Below are positions 45,593 to 54,323 of a DNA stretch of 64,000 nucleotides, one piece after another (within the stretch, counting starts at the first letter, position 1; each line of letters begins with the position of its first letter). The stretch is from positions 124,001 to 188,000 of the forward strand of contig NZ_WOWS01000005.1 in assembly GCF_009741275.1 (NCBI RefSeq). Direction: 5' to 3'. Below the pieces are notes generated by a model that made no database searches, was not told the origin of the DNA, and saw only the letters and a program-made list of their open reading frames with translations. The stretch comes from Winogradskyella endarachnes (GTDB lineage Bacteria; Bacteroidota; Bacteroidia; Flavobacteriales; Flavobacteriaceae). Both the position numbers and the translations under genes were made by a program.

Positions 45593-45617
45593 TTGGTTTA
45601 CCAAACTGGTCAACCAA
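45593..45617. promoter_or_regulatory. Putative GntR/FadR-type double operator
   Basis: TTGGTTTACCAA (45593-45604) and CTGGTCAACCAA (45606-45617) both fit TGGT-N2-ACCA, the type of site bound by FCD-subfamily GntR regulators. It lies 84 bases upstream of the T9SS gene start. The likely ligand-sensing partner is the GntR protein encoded at 55629. The rest of the 45510-45828 gap is AT-rich with A/T runs, and nothing else was seen in it. Confidence 0.4.
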
Positions 45618-45828
45618 ATATAGCAAAAAAACAAACACAATTACATCACAACTAAAGAATTAATAAAAAAACAGCCTTTTTTAACAAATAAAACCAATTA
45701 TTGAAGTTAAAATTAGACACAAGTATTTTTTTTTGCTAAAAAATTGAGAGATTAACAATTAGATATTAACTACTATTAGTTTTTAGCTTCTAATTATTAT
45801 ACTCTAATGAAAAAGTTGAAAACTCAAC

Positions 45829-46341
45829 TTAATTTTTTAAAACGTTTGTTAAGCTTTTATAAGATTGTTGCTTAATTTCATCTAGTGAGAAATCAGCAGT
45901 TAGATGAAGAAATTCAACAGGAAAAGAATTTTCCTTATATAAAGATTTTGATTTATTGTCTGAAGAAACAACAATAATTCCATCTATAGATCCATCACTA
46001 AGACTTTTAATATAGCTCAACGCTTTATCATTACAGTTAAATGATTGATAAAATAGAATTCTATAACCTAATGATTCTGCAGATTTTTGCAAATGGCAAA
46101 GAGAATGCCCAAAATGAGATTGAGTAACTTCTGGCAAAATAACAGCTATAGAACCTGTTTTTTGCATTCTAAGTGAAACAGCATAATTATTAGGTACATA
46201 ATTATGCTGTTTTGCTATACTCTTAATTGCGTCACGTGTAGCCTTACTTATTTCTAACTTATTATTCAAAGCCTTAGATACCGTAGATATAGAATATCCT
46301 GATAAATTTGAAATTTCTTTAATAGTAACAGCTGATGACAT
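45829..46341 (-). CDS. Half-length LacI-family DNA-binding protein
   Basis: This is 170 residues from ATG 46341. Residues about 6-55 are a complete LacI helix-turn-helix and hinge (TIKEISNLSGYSISTVSKAL, RDAIKSIAKQHNYVPNNYA). Only the first part of the periplasmic-binding-like domain follows (GSIAVILPEVTQSHFGHSLC, IDGIIVVSSDN) before a stop, so the second lobe that completes the effector pocket is missing (normal length about 340, as in the regulator at 48275). The sequence after the stop shows no obvious continuation. It starts 6 bases after the aldolase stop, in the kdgK-eda operon. It may be a degenerate gene or a ligand-blind DNA-binding protein. Confidence 0.75.
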   Translation of the reverse strand: MSSAVTIKEISNLSGYSISTVSKALNNKLEISKATRDAIKSIAKQHNYVPNNYAVSLRMQKTGSIAVILPEVTQSHFGHSLCHLQKSAESLGYRILFYQSFNCNDKALSYIKSLSDGSIDGIIVVSSDNKSKSLYKENSFPVEFLHLTADFSLDEIKQQSYKSLTNVLKN

Positions 46342-46347
46342 CAATAA

Positions 46348-47016
46348 TTAGGCTTTTAAATCACTTATTATACTTAAAGCATTTCTAGTATCAGATTCGA
46401 TTTTTGCTAAATCGTAAGTACCATCTGCACCTTTAGCTATTAACTTTGAGCCCATGCCAACACAGGTAACACCAGCATTAAACCAACCTTCTAAATTTTC
46501 TTTAGTTGGCGCAACTCCTCCAGTTGGCATTACACTTGTCCATGGTTGAGGTCCTTTAATAGCCTTTACAAATCCAGGTCCATAAATTCCTCCTGGGAAT
46601 AACTTTACAACCTCACAACCCAACTCTTCTGCTCTACAAATTTCTGCTAACGAACCACATCCAGGAGACCACGCTACTTTACGTCTGTTACAAACGATAG
46701 CTATATCTTCTCTAAGCACAGGAGTTACTATAAAGTTAGCACCCAATGCCATAAAACGAGACGCAGATGCTGCATCCGTTACAGACCCAACTCCCATAAT
46801 CATTCCTGGTAATTCTTTTACTACCCATTTATTTAATTCTCCAAAAACTTCGTGAGCAAAATCGCCTCTTGCTGTAAATTCAAGTAAACGCGCTCCACCA
46901 TTGTATGTTGCTTGTATTACTTTTTTACTTGTTTCTAGATCTGAGTTATAAAACAATGGAACTAAGCCAGTTTGTTTCATAACATTTGCAACTTCTATTC
47001 TTGTATAATTTGCCAT
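46348..47016 (-). CDS. eda: 2-keto-3-deoxy-6-phosphogluconate (KDPG) aldolase
   Basis: This 222-residue TIM-barrel aldolase cleaves KDPG to pyruvate and glyceraldehyde-3-phosphate, the last step of alginate-monomer breakdown. The Schiff-base Lys lies in CEVVKLFPGGIYGPGFVKAI; the catalytic Glu is in LLEFTARGD; SVMPTGGVAPTKENLEGWF is the phosphate-binding loop. The length is slightly over the 205-215 of E. coli Eda. It is second in the operon kdgK-eda-short lacI, with 65 bases between kdgK and eda. Confidence 0.93.
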   Translation of the reverse strand: MANYTRIEVANVMKQTGLVPLFYNSDLETSKKVIQATYNGGARLLEFTARGDFAHEVFGELNKWVVKELPGMIMGVGSVTDAASASRFMALGANFIVTPVLREDIAIVCNRRKVAWSPGCGSLAEICRAEELGCEVVKLFPGGIYGPGFVKAIKGPQPWTSVMPTGGVAPTKENLEGWFNAGVTCVGMGSKLIAKGADGTYDLAKIESDTRNALSIISDLKA

Positions 47017-47081
47017 ATGTATTGTGATAAAAACAGCACATAAAATATGTGCTGTTTAATTAGTTTATAGTTTTAGTCTTA

Positions 47082-48128
47082 TTAACGTGCAACTCTACCA
47101 GACGCATCTCCACCCATAAGTTTTTCAACCTCAGAAACGGTTACTAAGTTAGCATCACCTTTAATTGTATGTTTTAAACAAGAAGCTGCAACTGCAAAGT
47201 CTAAAGCATTTTGATCGTCTTCTGGGTATTTTAATAATCCGTAGATTAATCCTCCCATAAACGAATCTCCTCCACCTACTCTATCTACGATATCTGTAAT
47301 TTGATATTGACGTGTTTCATACATTTTAGAACCATCATATAAAACTCCAGCCCAAGTATTATGAGATGCAGAAATTGAACCTCTTAAAGTTGTAATCACT
47401 TTTTTAGCTCTTGGAAATTTCTCCATCATTTGCTTACATACAGATAAGAAAGCTTCAGCCTTTACATCATGACCATCTTTATGTACATCTAAACCTTCTG
47501 GATGAATACCAAAGTGTTTTTCTGCATCTTCTTCATTACCTAAAACAATATCACAGTAAGATGTTAATTCTGTCATTATTTTTTCTCTATGTGCATCATC
47601 ACAGAATGTCCAAAGTTTAGCTCTATAGTTTAAATCTGTAGATATTGTTACTCCCATTTCACTAGCTACTTTTACAGCTTCTAAACAAGCATCAGCAGCA
47701 CCTTGAGAAATTGCAGGTGTAATCCCTGTCCAGTGAAACCACGCTACATCTTTAAACACAGATTTCCAATCTACCATTCCTGGTTCTATTTCAGAAATTG
47801 CAGAATGTGCTCTATCATATACTACCTTACTTCCTCTACTTACAGCACCTGTTTCTAAAAAATAAATCCCTAAACGATCTCCTCCATAAATAATTTTATC
47901 TACACCTACACCTCTTTTACGCATTTCCATCATGGCGCACTCACCAATATCATTTTTAGGTAAACGGGTTACGAAATCTACAGGCACTCCGTAGTTTGCT
48001 AAAGATACTGCCACGTTAGATTCTCCTCCACCATACACTACGTCAAAATTGTTTGCTTGAGAAAATCTTAAAAAACCTTGAGGTGCTAATCTTAGCATAA
48101 TCTCACCAAAAGTGACTACTTTTTTCAT
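47082..48128 (-). CDS. kdgK: 2-keto-3-deoxygluconate (KDG) kinase, PfkB family
   Basis: This 348-residue sugar kinase phosphorylates KDG to KDPG with ATP. PfkB signatures: 'VYGGGESNVAVSLANYGVPV' near residue 32, TISTDLNYRAKLW, and DRVGGGDSFMGGLIYGLL near the C-terminus, with the catalytic Asp in GGGDS. Adjacent KDPG aldolase and the alginate locus support KDG as substrate over fructose or ribose. It is first in its operon; the palindrome at 48163 lies 35 bases before the start codon. Confidence 0.9.
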   Translation of the reverse strand: MKKVVTFGEIMLRLAPQGFLRFSQANNFDVVYGGGESNVAVSLANYGVPVDFVTRLPKNDIGECAMMEMRKRGVGVDKIIYGGDRLGIYFLETGAVSRGSKVVYDRAHSAISEIEPGMVDWKSVFKDVAWFHWTGITPAISQGAADACLEAVKVASEMGVTISTDLNYRAKLWTFCDDAHREKIMTELTSYCDIVLGNEEDAEKHFGIHPEGLDVHKDGHDVKAEAFLSVCKQMMEKFPRAKKVITTLRGSISASHNTWAGVLYDGSKMYETRQYQITDIVDRVGGGDSFMGGLIYGLLKYPEDDQNALDFAVAASCLKHTIKGDANLVTVSEVEKLMGGDASGRVAR

Positions 48129-48162
48129 TATAAATTTTTGTTTAATTAGTTATATAATTGTT

Positions 48163-48184
48163 ATTGGTTAATCGATTAATCAAT
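48163..48184. promoter_or_regulatory. LacI-type operator upstream of kdgK
   Basis: A 22-bp palindrome centred at 48173/48174 with one mismatched pair has core GTTAATCGATTAAT. It shares TTAATCGATTAA with the operator at 48241. The position just upstream of kdgK suggests repression of kdgK-eda by the divergently encoded LacI protein. Confidence 0.7.
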
Positions 48185-48240
48185 TCTATTAAAATAAATC
48201 AAAACTGTGTAGTTTTGATTGTTTTACATTTAACTATTAT

Positions 48241-48264
48241 ATTTGCTTAATCGATTAAGCAAAT
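48241..48264. promoter_or_regulatory. LacI-type operator upstream of the lacI-family gene
   Basis: A perfect 24-bp palindrome (half-site ATTTGCTTAATC) ends 10 bases before the TTG start at 48275. It fits autoregulation by the LacI-family protein. Its centre is 79 bases from that of the kdgK operator, a spacing that would allow DNA looping by a tetramer. Confidence 0.75.
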
Positions 48265-48274
48265 ATATAAAAAC

Positions 48275-49318
48275 TTGGCGAATAAAAAAAGAACAACATT
48301 AAAAGACATTGCTAACGAATTAAATATTTCTCCTGCGGCAGTTTCTAAGGCCATGCATAATGATTCTAGAATAAGTGAGAAAACAAAAAAGGAAGTAGCA
48401 CGTGTTGCTAAGGCATTAAATTATCAGCCCAATCATATTGCAAGTGCTTTAAGAAAAGGTAAAAGTAATTTGGTTGGTGTTATTGTACCTAGAACAAATA
48501 GTAATTTCTTTTCTTCTGTAGTAGAGCAGATAGAAGCTGTACTTGATAAAGCTGGTTATAATATTATTATTACGCAATCTAACGAATCTTTTAAAAAGGA
48601 ATGTAAAAACATAGACACATTACTCTATACTCAGGTAGATGGTATTATTGCTTCAATGGCAAACGAAACTGTAGATTTATCTCATTATGAAAAAATTAAA
48701 TTAAAAGGAATTCCACTAATTGTTTTTGACAGAGGTGAAAACGACTTAAATGTAGATTACATAGGAATTGATGATTACGACAGCAGTCATATGATTGTTG
48801 AACATCTAGTGGAGCAAGGCTGCAAACGAATTGCTCATATAGGTGGTTATAGACGTACTCGAATCTTTAAAAACAGAATTCTTGGCTTCATAGATGCCAT
48901 TGAAAAAAATAATTTACCACAAGACGATGAGCTTATTATAGAATCTGATTTAACCTTAAATGATGGCAGGCTAGGTATGGAACAACTGTTAAAACTTAAA
49001 AACAGACCTGATGCTGTCTATGTCTCTAACGATTATGCCGCTTTAGGTGCTTTACAAGTTTTACAAGAACATAATATTAAGGTTCCTTATGACATTGCAT
49101 TAGTTGGATTTAGTAATGAACCTTTTTCATCTTTAGTAACACCTACTATAACAACAGTAAATCAGCATAGTGGCGAAATTGGAAAACGAGCTGCAGAAAC
49201 CTTCTTAAAACGCATTAACCAAGACGATTGGAAACCTAAGTTAACTAAAACCATTTTAAAATCTGAATTGATTGTAAGAGCATCGTCAAACAGAATATTA
49301 AAAGATTTAACGCTTTAG
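48275..49318 (+). CDS. LacI-family transcriptional regulator of the KDG/alginate genes
   Basis: This 347-residue full-length LacI protein has its HTH at about 7-30 (TLKDIANELNISPAAVSKAM), hinge helix HIASALRKGKSNLVGV, and a two-lobe sugar-binding core ending with DIALVGFSNEPFSSLVTPTI. TTG is the only start in reach, since the operator and in-frame context exclude a nearby ATG. Homologues begin close to this point. It is divergent from kdgK across two palindromes with the same core, so it is very probably their repressor or activator. The inducer is likely KDG or KDPG, which is inferred from the operon. Confidence 0.9.
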   Translation: MANKKRTTLKDIANELNISPAAVSKAMHNDSRISEKTKKEVARVAKALNYQPNHIASALRKGKSNLVGVIVPRTNSNFFSSVVEQIEAVLDKAGYNIIITQSNESFKKECKNIDTLLYTQVDGIIASMANETVDLSHYEKIKLKGIPLIVFDRGENDLNVDYIGIDDYDSSHMIVEHLVEQGCKRIAHIGGYRRTRIFKNRILGFIDAIEKNNLPQDDELIIESDLTLNDGRLGMEQLLKLKNRPDAVYVSNDYAALGALQVLQEHNIKVPYDIALVGFSNEPFSSLVTPTITTVNQHSGEIGKRAAETFLKRINQDDWKPKLTKTILKSELIVRASSNRILKDLTL

Positions 49319-49326
49319 TAAAAGTT

Positions 49327-49358
49327 AAAAAACAGAGAAGCGAACCTCTCTGTTTTAA
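49327..49358. terminator. Bidirectional terminator between lacI-type gene and the SusD-like gene
   Basis: A 10-bp stem AAAACAGAGA (49329-49338) pairs with 49347-49356 around an eight-base loop. A-rich left and T-rich right flanks suit both converging genes. Confidence 0.75.
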
Positions 49359-49408
49359 TAAATTTTAGCTATACCTACAACTTAATTTAGGTCAATCACT
49401 TTATAAAC

Positions 49409-52400
49409 CTAGTTTAATGTAAAAGCAGTAGACGATGAAGAACTTACTACTTCAGTAAATGCTGTTAAAGGTGTTGTTCCATTAAAAACAGTATAAGCCG
49501 AACCTCCATCACCATAACTATCGTATACTGCTATACCGTAATTACCTGATGCCAAACAAAAATTATAGGACTTAATTGTAAAATCATCGTCTGGATTAAC
49601 ATATGGACCACCAGAAATAATTACGGTTGGATCGCCTGACAAATCAAAAATTTGCCATGTAGTTTCATCTGGCCAATCATCTAATTGAATTTCAATTGTT
49701 ATTTCATGTATATCAGCAGTTTCAACTCCTGTTGTAAATAACGTACTTTCAGAATCAGTAAATACGCCACCACAAGCATAAATTTCGCCATTAACTCCTT
49801 CTAATCTATAATTTCCGTTAATGCCCATTCCATTGTTGCTGGTGTCGTAAAACAACAAGTCATAGTCTCCATCCTCTAAACAAATAGGGATACCAATTGA
49901 ACTCATCCCAGAATAACTTCCATTTATTCCTCCAGAGAATAATGGAGTTAAAGTGTCGCTTGTACTATAAAGTTCCCAATAAGTTTCTTCTGGAGCGTCA
50001 TTAAAATTAATGGTTAATATAGTTTGGTATGCGGAACAGTTTCCTACAAGCACAACCTCAAATGAGATATTACAGTCTTTTCCGTCAATAGAAACAGCAA
50101 ATTCTGCTGTTCCATATGATGAGGGTATTCCTGTTATAGTAAATTCTAAAACTCCCTGTAATTCATCAAAAACACCACTCTCTATTGAAGCCGTTAAGCC
50201 CTCAACTCCATCCGACTGTATACTCATTGCTTCGTAATTACCGCCTGCTTGAGTAGTATAGGGTATTTGAAAAGTAAAATTAGTGACAGCTTCCCCATAT
50301 ATTAACTCATTTCCATTATCTACCACACCCTCACAATTTAAAAACTCTAATTGTGGCGGACTATATGTAGAAATATTCTCAAAATTAATATCAAATGTTA
50401 GTTCATCCATGTCATGAGCAAAGGTTTCTCCTGCACGAAATACATGATTTGTTCCTCTAGTAACTGTAGCATCATTACGTTTCATTGCGAGATAAGACTT
50501 ACCCTCTCCCCAAAGTTCAATTCTTGTTTGCAAGTAAATAAAATCAATAAGAGTTTGACCAGATAAAGAATTTACTATCTGATTCGCACCAGAAATACGA
50601 TCATTTAAAAGATTAACCATTATTGTTCTTGCGCTAGAATCGTCACCTAATCTCGCTGCACACTCTGCACTTAACAAATAAAATTCATCAGATCTCATAA
50701 ATATTAAATCATTTGTAATTTCCTGTACTATTCCACCAGCCGTTCTACTAAGATCAAAGAATTTATTTATTGGTTGCAAAGCTGTCCCTCCTGTACCAAA
50801 CTGATTTTTTCTTATATCATCATCTGATATTTGAGAATACAATAAATCATCAATAGATTTTCTATCCCCTGCCCAGGCATAGCCATAAGTAAAATAATCT
50901 ATATGTCCCCACCATTGGATTAATTGAATACCATCATCTATACTTAAGTCTTTACCCCATAACCACGAGCTAGTATTAACATCGTTGAACCCGGATCCTG
51001 CCCCTGGATAAGTCAACTCTGCAGCATTAGTTAATGGAGTGCCGTTACCAATTACAGTGTCTGCTAATATTTTAGCGTTAAGATAGTCTCCCATAGAAGC
51101 ATATACATATGCCAGTAATCCTTGTGCTACAGTTTTATCTATATGCAATTTATTTGGTCTCGTATAATTATCTAGCAAATTAATGGCAGTACTGAAATCA
51201 CTTAACATTTGATTGTAAATATCACCTATTGGCACAGGATTAACATCATATTGACTACCTACATGCAATGGTAAGATAATTTCTGAAGGGTTATATTGCT
51301 CTTGATACAGTTGCGTTAAGTAAAAATACGCGTAACCTCTTAGTGCCAAAACTTGCCCTAGTACCCATTGGTCTTCCTGGTTAGTGGGTAAAGAACCAGA
51401 CGGAGCTAATGATTGTATGATAGTATTTGCATTATTAATTACTCTAAAATAATAGTCATAAATCAATGCTGGAGGATTGTCCGATGAAGATACTTCTCCT
51501 ATGGTGTCATCATAATTAGACGTACGGTTATACCATCCATATGCAGTTTGTGATAATGCCATATCACCACACAATATGTCTGTAAAAATATCTACTCCCT
51601 TTTGCCCAAAATCATAGTGCCTTGTTCCTGATTCATATAATAAATAATATATATCATCTAAACTTAAACTGCCATCAAGCGATGCTGTAATTAATGGCCC
51701 ATAAGATGTGCCAATACCATTGGTAGCATAGACTCTAAATGAATAAACTTCATTTGAATTTAAATTGGTTATGGTTTTATTAAAAACTCCCTCACCTGTT
51801 CCCAAAGCTAACATATCAGATTCTATCGTTGGGACACCTTCTGTACTCCAGCAAACACCGCGTTCGGTAATATCCGAACCACCATTATATAAAACACCCA
51901 TATCTAGGCCTACTGTACCATTTTCTAAATAATTATATAATGTTGTTTCAAATTGACTCGGTAAATCATGTGTTCTAAATAAGACTTCTTCTCCATAGGC
52001 AATTCCAGCATCACTAGAAGCAAATGCTCTAACTCTATACAATGTATCTGGCTGAAGGTCATATAATGAACTACTAAAAACGCCTGTTCCAGAACCTTCT
52101 AAAGAGTGAATAGAGTTAATAGTTGGAGTAGCACCTATTGCCCAGCAAAGACCTCTAGAAGTTATCGTTCCAGAATTAATTGATACAGAACCAGAGCCCA
52201 AAGCAGTTAAACCATCATTATATATTAACTCACCTGTTATTACTTCTGGTAAATCTGCAGACTGGTCTGGGTTACTAGTTGTAAATGAAATTTGATTTCC
52301 ATAATTAGTACCATTATCATTGGTAGCATAAGCTCTAATGTAATACACCGTAGATGGATTTAATGGATATAAATCTGAAATAAAACTCCCTGTGCCTGTA

Positions 52401-52810
52401 CCATCAATTGTAAAGTTATTTGCAATCGTAGGATTTGGCATAGTATTCCAGCAGACACCTCGTTGGGTTATCGGCGAACCTCCTTCGCTGGTTATAATAC
52501 CTCCTGAGAGTAACGATGTTGGGGAATCGTTAGTAACAGGAACTGTACTAAGCGAAGGTAAATTATTTACGTTAGGCATTAAAAACGTAATACTGTCTAT
52601 ATCCTCAACTGCAATACTAAGGATGTCTCCGTTGTTTTGATAAACTCTTTTAAGAGTAGCACTATTATAATTCACAACATTTACACTATCTATCGATTCC
52701 ACAGGCAATTGTAAGTCAGTACCATTAGAGAGATGTGTAACCTCCACAATTTGTGAAAATCCAAATTGTAAAAACAATAATAAAACGATATTAATAAAAT
52801 ATTTTTTCAT
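49409..52810 (-). CDS. Giant multidomain secreted protein with a SusD-like core
   Basis: This is 1133 residues. Signal peptide about 1-20 (FINIVLLLFLQFGFSQ) without a lipobox Cys. Residues about 22-70 are a short beta domain with 'IDSITF'. Three similar repeats follow (about 85-170, 185-275, 290-375), each with ITQRGVCWNT- or ITERGVCWST-like start, G.G.F...L, then VYYIRAYATNDNGTNYG-type end, resembling fibronectin-III-like domains. About 385-810 resembles RagB/SusD: ALRGYAYFYLTQLYQEQY, TVAQGLLAYVYASMGDYLNAK, 'EFYLLSAECAARLGDDSSA' and IELWGEGKSYLAMKRND. The end holds two related beta domains (WELYSTSDT.., WQIFDLSGD..) with CLEDGDYDLLFYD and CLASGNYGIAVYD. No SusC gene is adjacent. Confidence 0.8.
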   Translation of the reverse strand: MKKYFINIVLLLFLQFGFSQIVEVTHLSNGTDLQLPVESIDSVNVVNYNSATLKRVYQNNGDILSIAVEDIDSITFLMPNVNNLPSLSTVPVTNDSPTSLLSGGIITSEGGSPITQRGVCWNTMPNPTIANNFTIDGTGTGSFISDLYPLNPSTVYYIRAYATNDNGTNYGNQISFTTSNPDQSADLPEVITGELIYNDGLTALGSGSVSINSGTITSRGLCWAIGATPTINSIHSLEGSGTGVFSSSLYDLQPDTLYRVRAFASSDAGIAYGEEVLFRTHDLPSQFETTLYNYLENGTVGLDMGVLYNGGSDITERGVCWSTEGVPTIESDMLALGTGEGVFNKTITNLNSNEVYSFRVYATNGIGTSYGPLITASLDGSLSLDDIYYLLYESGTRHYDFGQKGVDIFTDILCGDMALSQTAYGWYNRTSNYDDTIGEVSSSDNPPALIYDYYFRVINNANTIIQSLAPSGSLPTNQEDQWVLGQVLALRGYAYFYLTQLYQEQYNPSEIILPLHVGSQYDVNPVPIGDIYNQMLSDFSTAINLLDNYTRPNKLHIDKTVAQGLLAYVYASMGDYLNAKILADTVIGNGTPLTNAAELTYPGAGSGFNDVNTSSWLWGKDLSIDDGIQLIQWWGHIDYFTYGYAWAGDRKSIDDLLYSQISDDDIRKNQFGTGGTALQPINKFFDLSRTAGGIVQEITNDLIFMRSDEFYLLSAECAARLGDDSSARTIMVNLLNDRISGANQIVNSLSGQTLIDFIYLQTRIELWGEGKSYLAMKRNDATVTRGTNHVFRAGETFAHDMDELTFDINFENISTYSPPQLEFLNCEGVVDNGNELIYGEAVTNFTFQIPYTTQAGGNYEAMSIQSDGVEGLTASIESGVFDELQGVLEFTITGIPSSYGTAEFAVSIDGKDCNISFEVVLVGNCSAYQTILTINFNDAPEETYWELYSTSDTLTPLFSGGINGSYSGMSSIGIPICLEDGDYDLLFYDTSNNGMGINGNYRLEGVNGEIYACGGVFTDSESTLFTTGVETADIHEITIEIQLDDWPDETTWQIFDLSGDPTVIISGGPYVNPDDDFTIKSYNFCLASGNYGIAVYDSYGDGGSAYTVFNGTTPLTAFTEVVSSSSSTAFTLN

Positions 52811-52817
52811 AATGGCT

Positions 52818-53321
52818 CTATAATTTTATTAATTTCTTTGAAGATTTTAAACTACCGCTTTTTAACTCCACGAAGTACACTCCAGATGGAAATTCCTTTA
52901 CTGAGATAGTTTCTGTGTGAAGACCATTTAGAGATCCAAGTTCTTTTTGCAAAACGGCTCTACCGGTAATATCATAAATTTTGTACGTGTAGGGGAAAGC
53001 AGACTTAGATTCGAAACTAATCTTAAAAACATCTTGAGTCGGATTAGGAAAAACCTTAAAAGACTCAGAGTCCATAATAAAGTCTTCACTACCTAATGTT
53101 TCTTGACTATAGTGGTAATTTTTGAATTCATCTAAAGGTATACTTATAACCTGGTCATTATTGAGATAAATAGAAACATCACTTAATCCAAAAATAATCT
53201 TTTGTACATCAGATAAATTGTAGTCAGTTACCGAGTCATCTATACCGACAAAACTTATCGATTGGGACATTATAAGGTTCAGAGAAGTAGAAAGAAGTAA
53301 AGTAATAATAATTTTTTTCAT
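52818..53321 (-). CDS. Small secreted T9SS sorting-domain protein
   Basis: This 167-residue protein has signal peptide KKIIITLLLSTSLNLIMSQ, a short beta region with DYNLSDVQKIIFGLSDVSIY and 'QVISIPLDEFKNYHY', and a T9SS type A C-terminal domain (about 88-167: FKVFPNPTQDVFKISF to SSKKLIKL). The beta region (a 'LSDVQKItF..' strand pair) resembles the N-terminal strip of the next protein, where it reads 'VEDIDSITF'. It lies 7 bases before that gene in the same direction, so they are co-transcribed and perhaps form one surface assembly. Role unknown. Confidence 0.75.
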   Translation of the reverse strand: MKKIIITLLLSTSLNLIMSQSISFVGIDDSVTDYNLSDVQKIIFGLSDVSIYLNNDQVISIPLDEFKNYHYSQETLGSEDFIMDSESFKVFPNPTQDVFKISFESKSAFPYTYKIYDITGRAVLQKELGSLNGLHTETISVKEFPSGVYFVELKSGSLKSSKKLIKL

Positions 53322-53452
53322 ATCAATTGGTTTTTATTTATAGATGTAAAAAGTGTAAAACGGTTGCGTCAATAAAATAAAATCCTATTACAACCAACTA
53401 AACAACACTTCCTTAAAGCGCTAAATATCAATAATTTAAGTTTATGTAAAAT

Positions 53453-53489
53453 AAAAAAGCGCTAATGTATTTCTACATTAACGCTTTTT
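53453..53489 (-). terminator. Terminator of the SDR reductase gene
   Basis: The stem AAAAAGCG...CGCTTTTT encloses a second stem TAATGTA/TACATTA (53463-53469 with 53474-53480), with one mismatched pair between them. On the minus strand it is followed by TTTATTTTA, 20 bases after the stop. Confidence 0.75.
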
Positions 53490-53509
53490 ACGCTTCTATG
53501 AAAAAAGTT

Positions 53510-54274
53510 TTAGATACCTAAAGCTTGTCCACCACCAATCTGAATTGTTTCAGCTGTAACAAACGCGGCATTCTCACTTGCTAAGAATGATACTACACCA
53601 GCAACATCTTCTGGTTGTCCTAATCTACCTAGCATAATGTTGTTTGCCCAAGAAGCAAAAACTTCTGGTTTAGTTGCTTTGATTTGCGCATGGAATGGCG
53701 TGTCTATTGTACCAGGAGATACTGCATTAACTCTAATTCCGTACTCCGCTAAATCTTTTGCTAATGCTCTAGTGATAGCATGTACACCAGCTTTTGATGT
53801 TCCGTAGATACCAGCTCCTGGTCCACCTGCCGTCCATCCTGCATTAGATGTATAATTAATTATTGAAGGGTGCTCTCCTTTTTTTAAGAACGGTATAGCT
53901 GCTCTAGATGCAAAGAATACAGAATCTAAGTTAAGCGCCATTACAAATCTATAAAAGTCTGTTGTCATCTCTTCAAAACGAGAACGACCTCCTAAACCAC
54001 CTGCATTATTTACAAGTACATCAATTTTACCATACTTTTCACCAATTTTAGTGATGTTTGTTGTTACAGCTTCTTCTTTAGTAACATCAAATCCATAGTA
54101 TTCTGCAGTAATACCTTCTGCTGTTAGCTCTGCAACTCTTTTTGCTCCTTCTTCATCTTCAATACCGTTTAAAACAACAGTATAACCATCTTGTCCTAAT
54201 CTTTTTGCTACTGCAAAACCTATTCCACCTGTAGCACCTGTTACAACTGCTACTTTTTTGTTTGAATCACTCAT
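53510..54274 (-). CDS. SDR-family reductase, probable DEH (4-deoxy-5-hexoseulose uronate) reductase
   Basis: This 254-residue short-chain dehydrogenase has the cofactor loop VVTGATGGIGFAVAKRLG, NNAGG, catalytic Ser in YTSNAGW and Tyr-x3-Lys in GIYGTSKAGVHA, followed by RVNAVSPGTIDTPF. In alginate loci an SDR of this kind reduces DEH (from lyase products) to KDG with NAD(P)H. The adjacent transporter, GntR regulator and lyase, and the nearby KDG kinase, support that role here. The family alone would not identify the substrate. Asn in the NGIEDEE segment after strand 2 hints at NADP or NAD choice, which I cannot resolve. Confidence 0.85.
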   Translation of the reverse strand: MSDSNKKVAVVTGATGGIGFAVAKRLGQDGYTVVLNGIEDEEGAKRVAELTAEGITAEYYGFDVTKEEAVTTNITKIGEKYGKIDVLVNNAGGLGGRSRFEEMTTDFYRFVMALNLDSVFFASRAAIPFLKKGEHPSIINYTSNAGWTAGGPGAGIYGTSKAGVHAITRALAKDLAEYGIRVNAVSPGTIDTPFHAQIKATKPEVFASWANNIMLGRLGQPEDVAGVVSFLASENAAFVTAETIQIGGGQALGI

Positions 54275-54323
54275 TTTTTTGACTACGTTTTATTATTATT
54301 TTTATTTTCTTATTTCTCTAATT

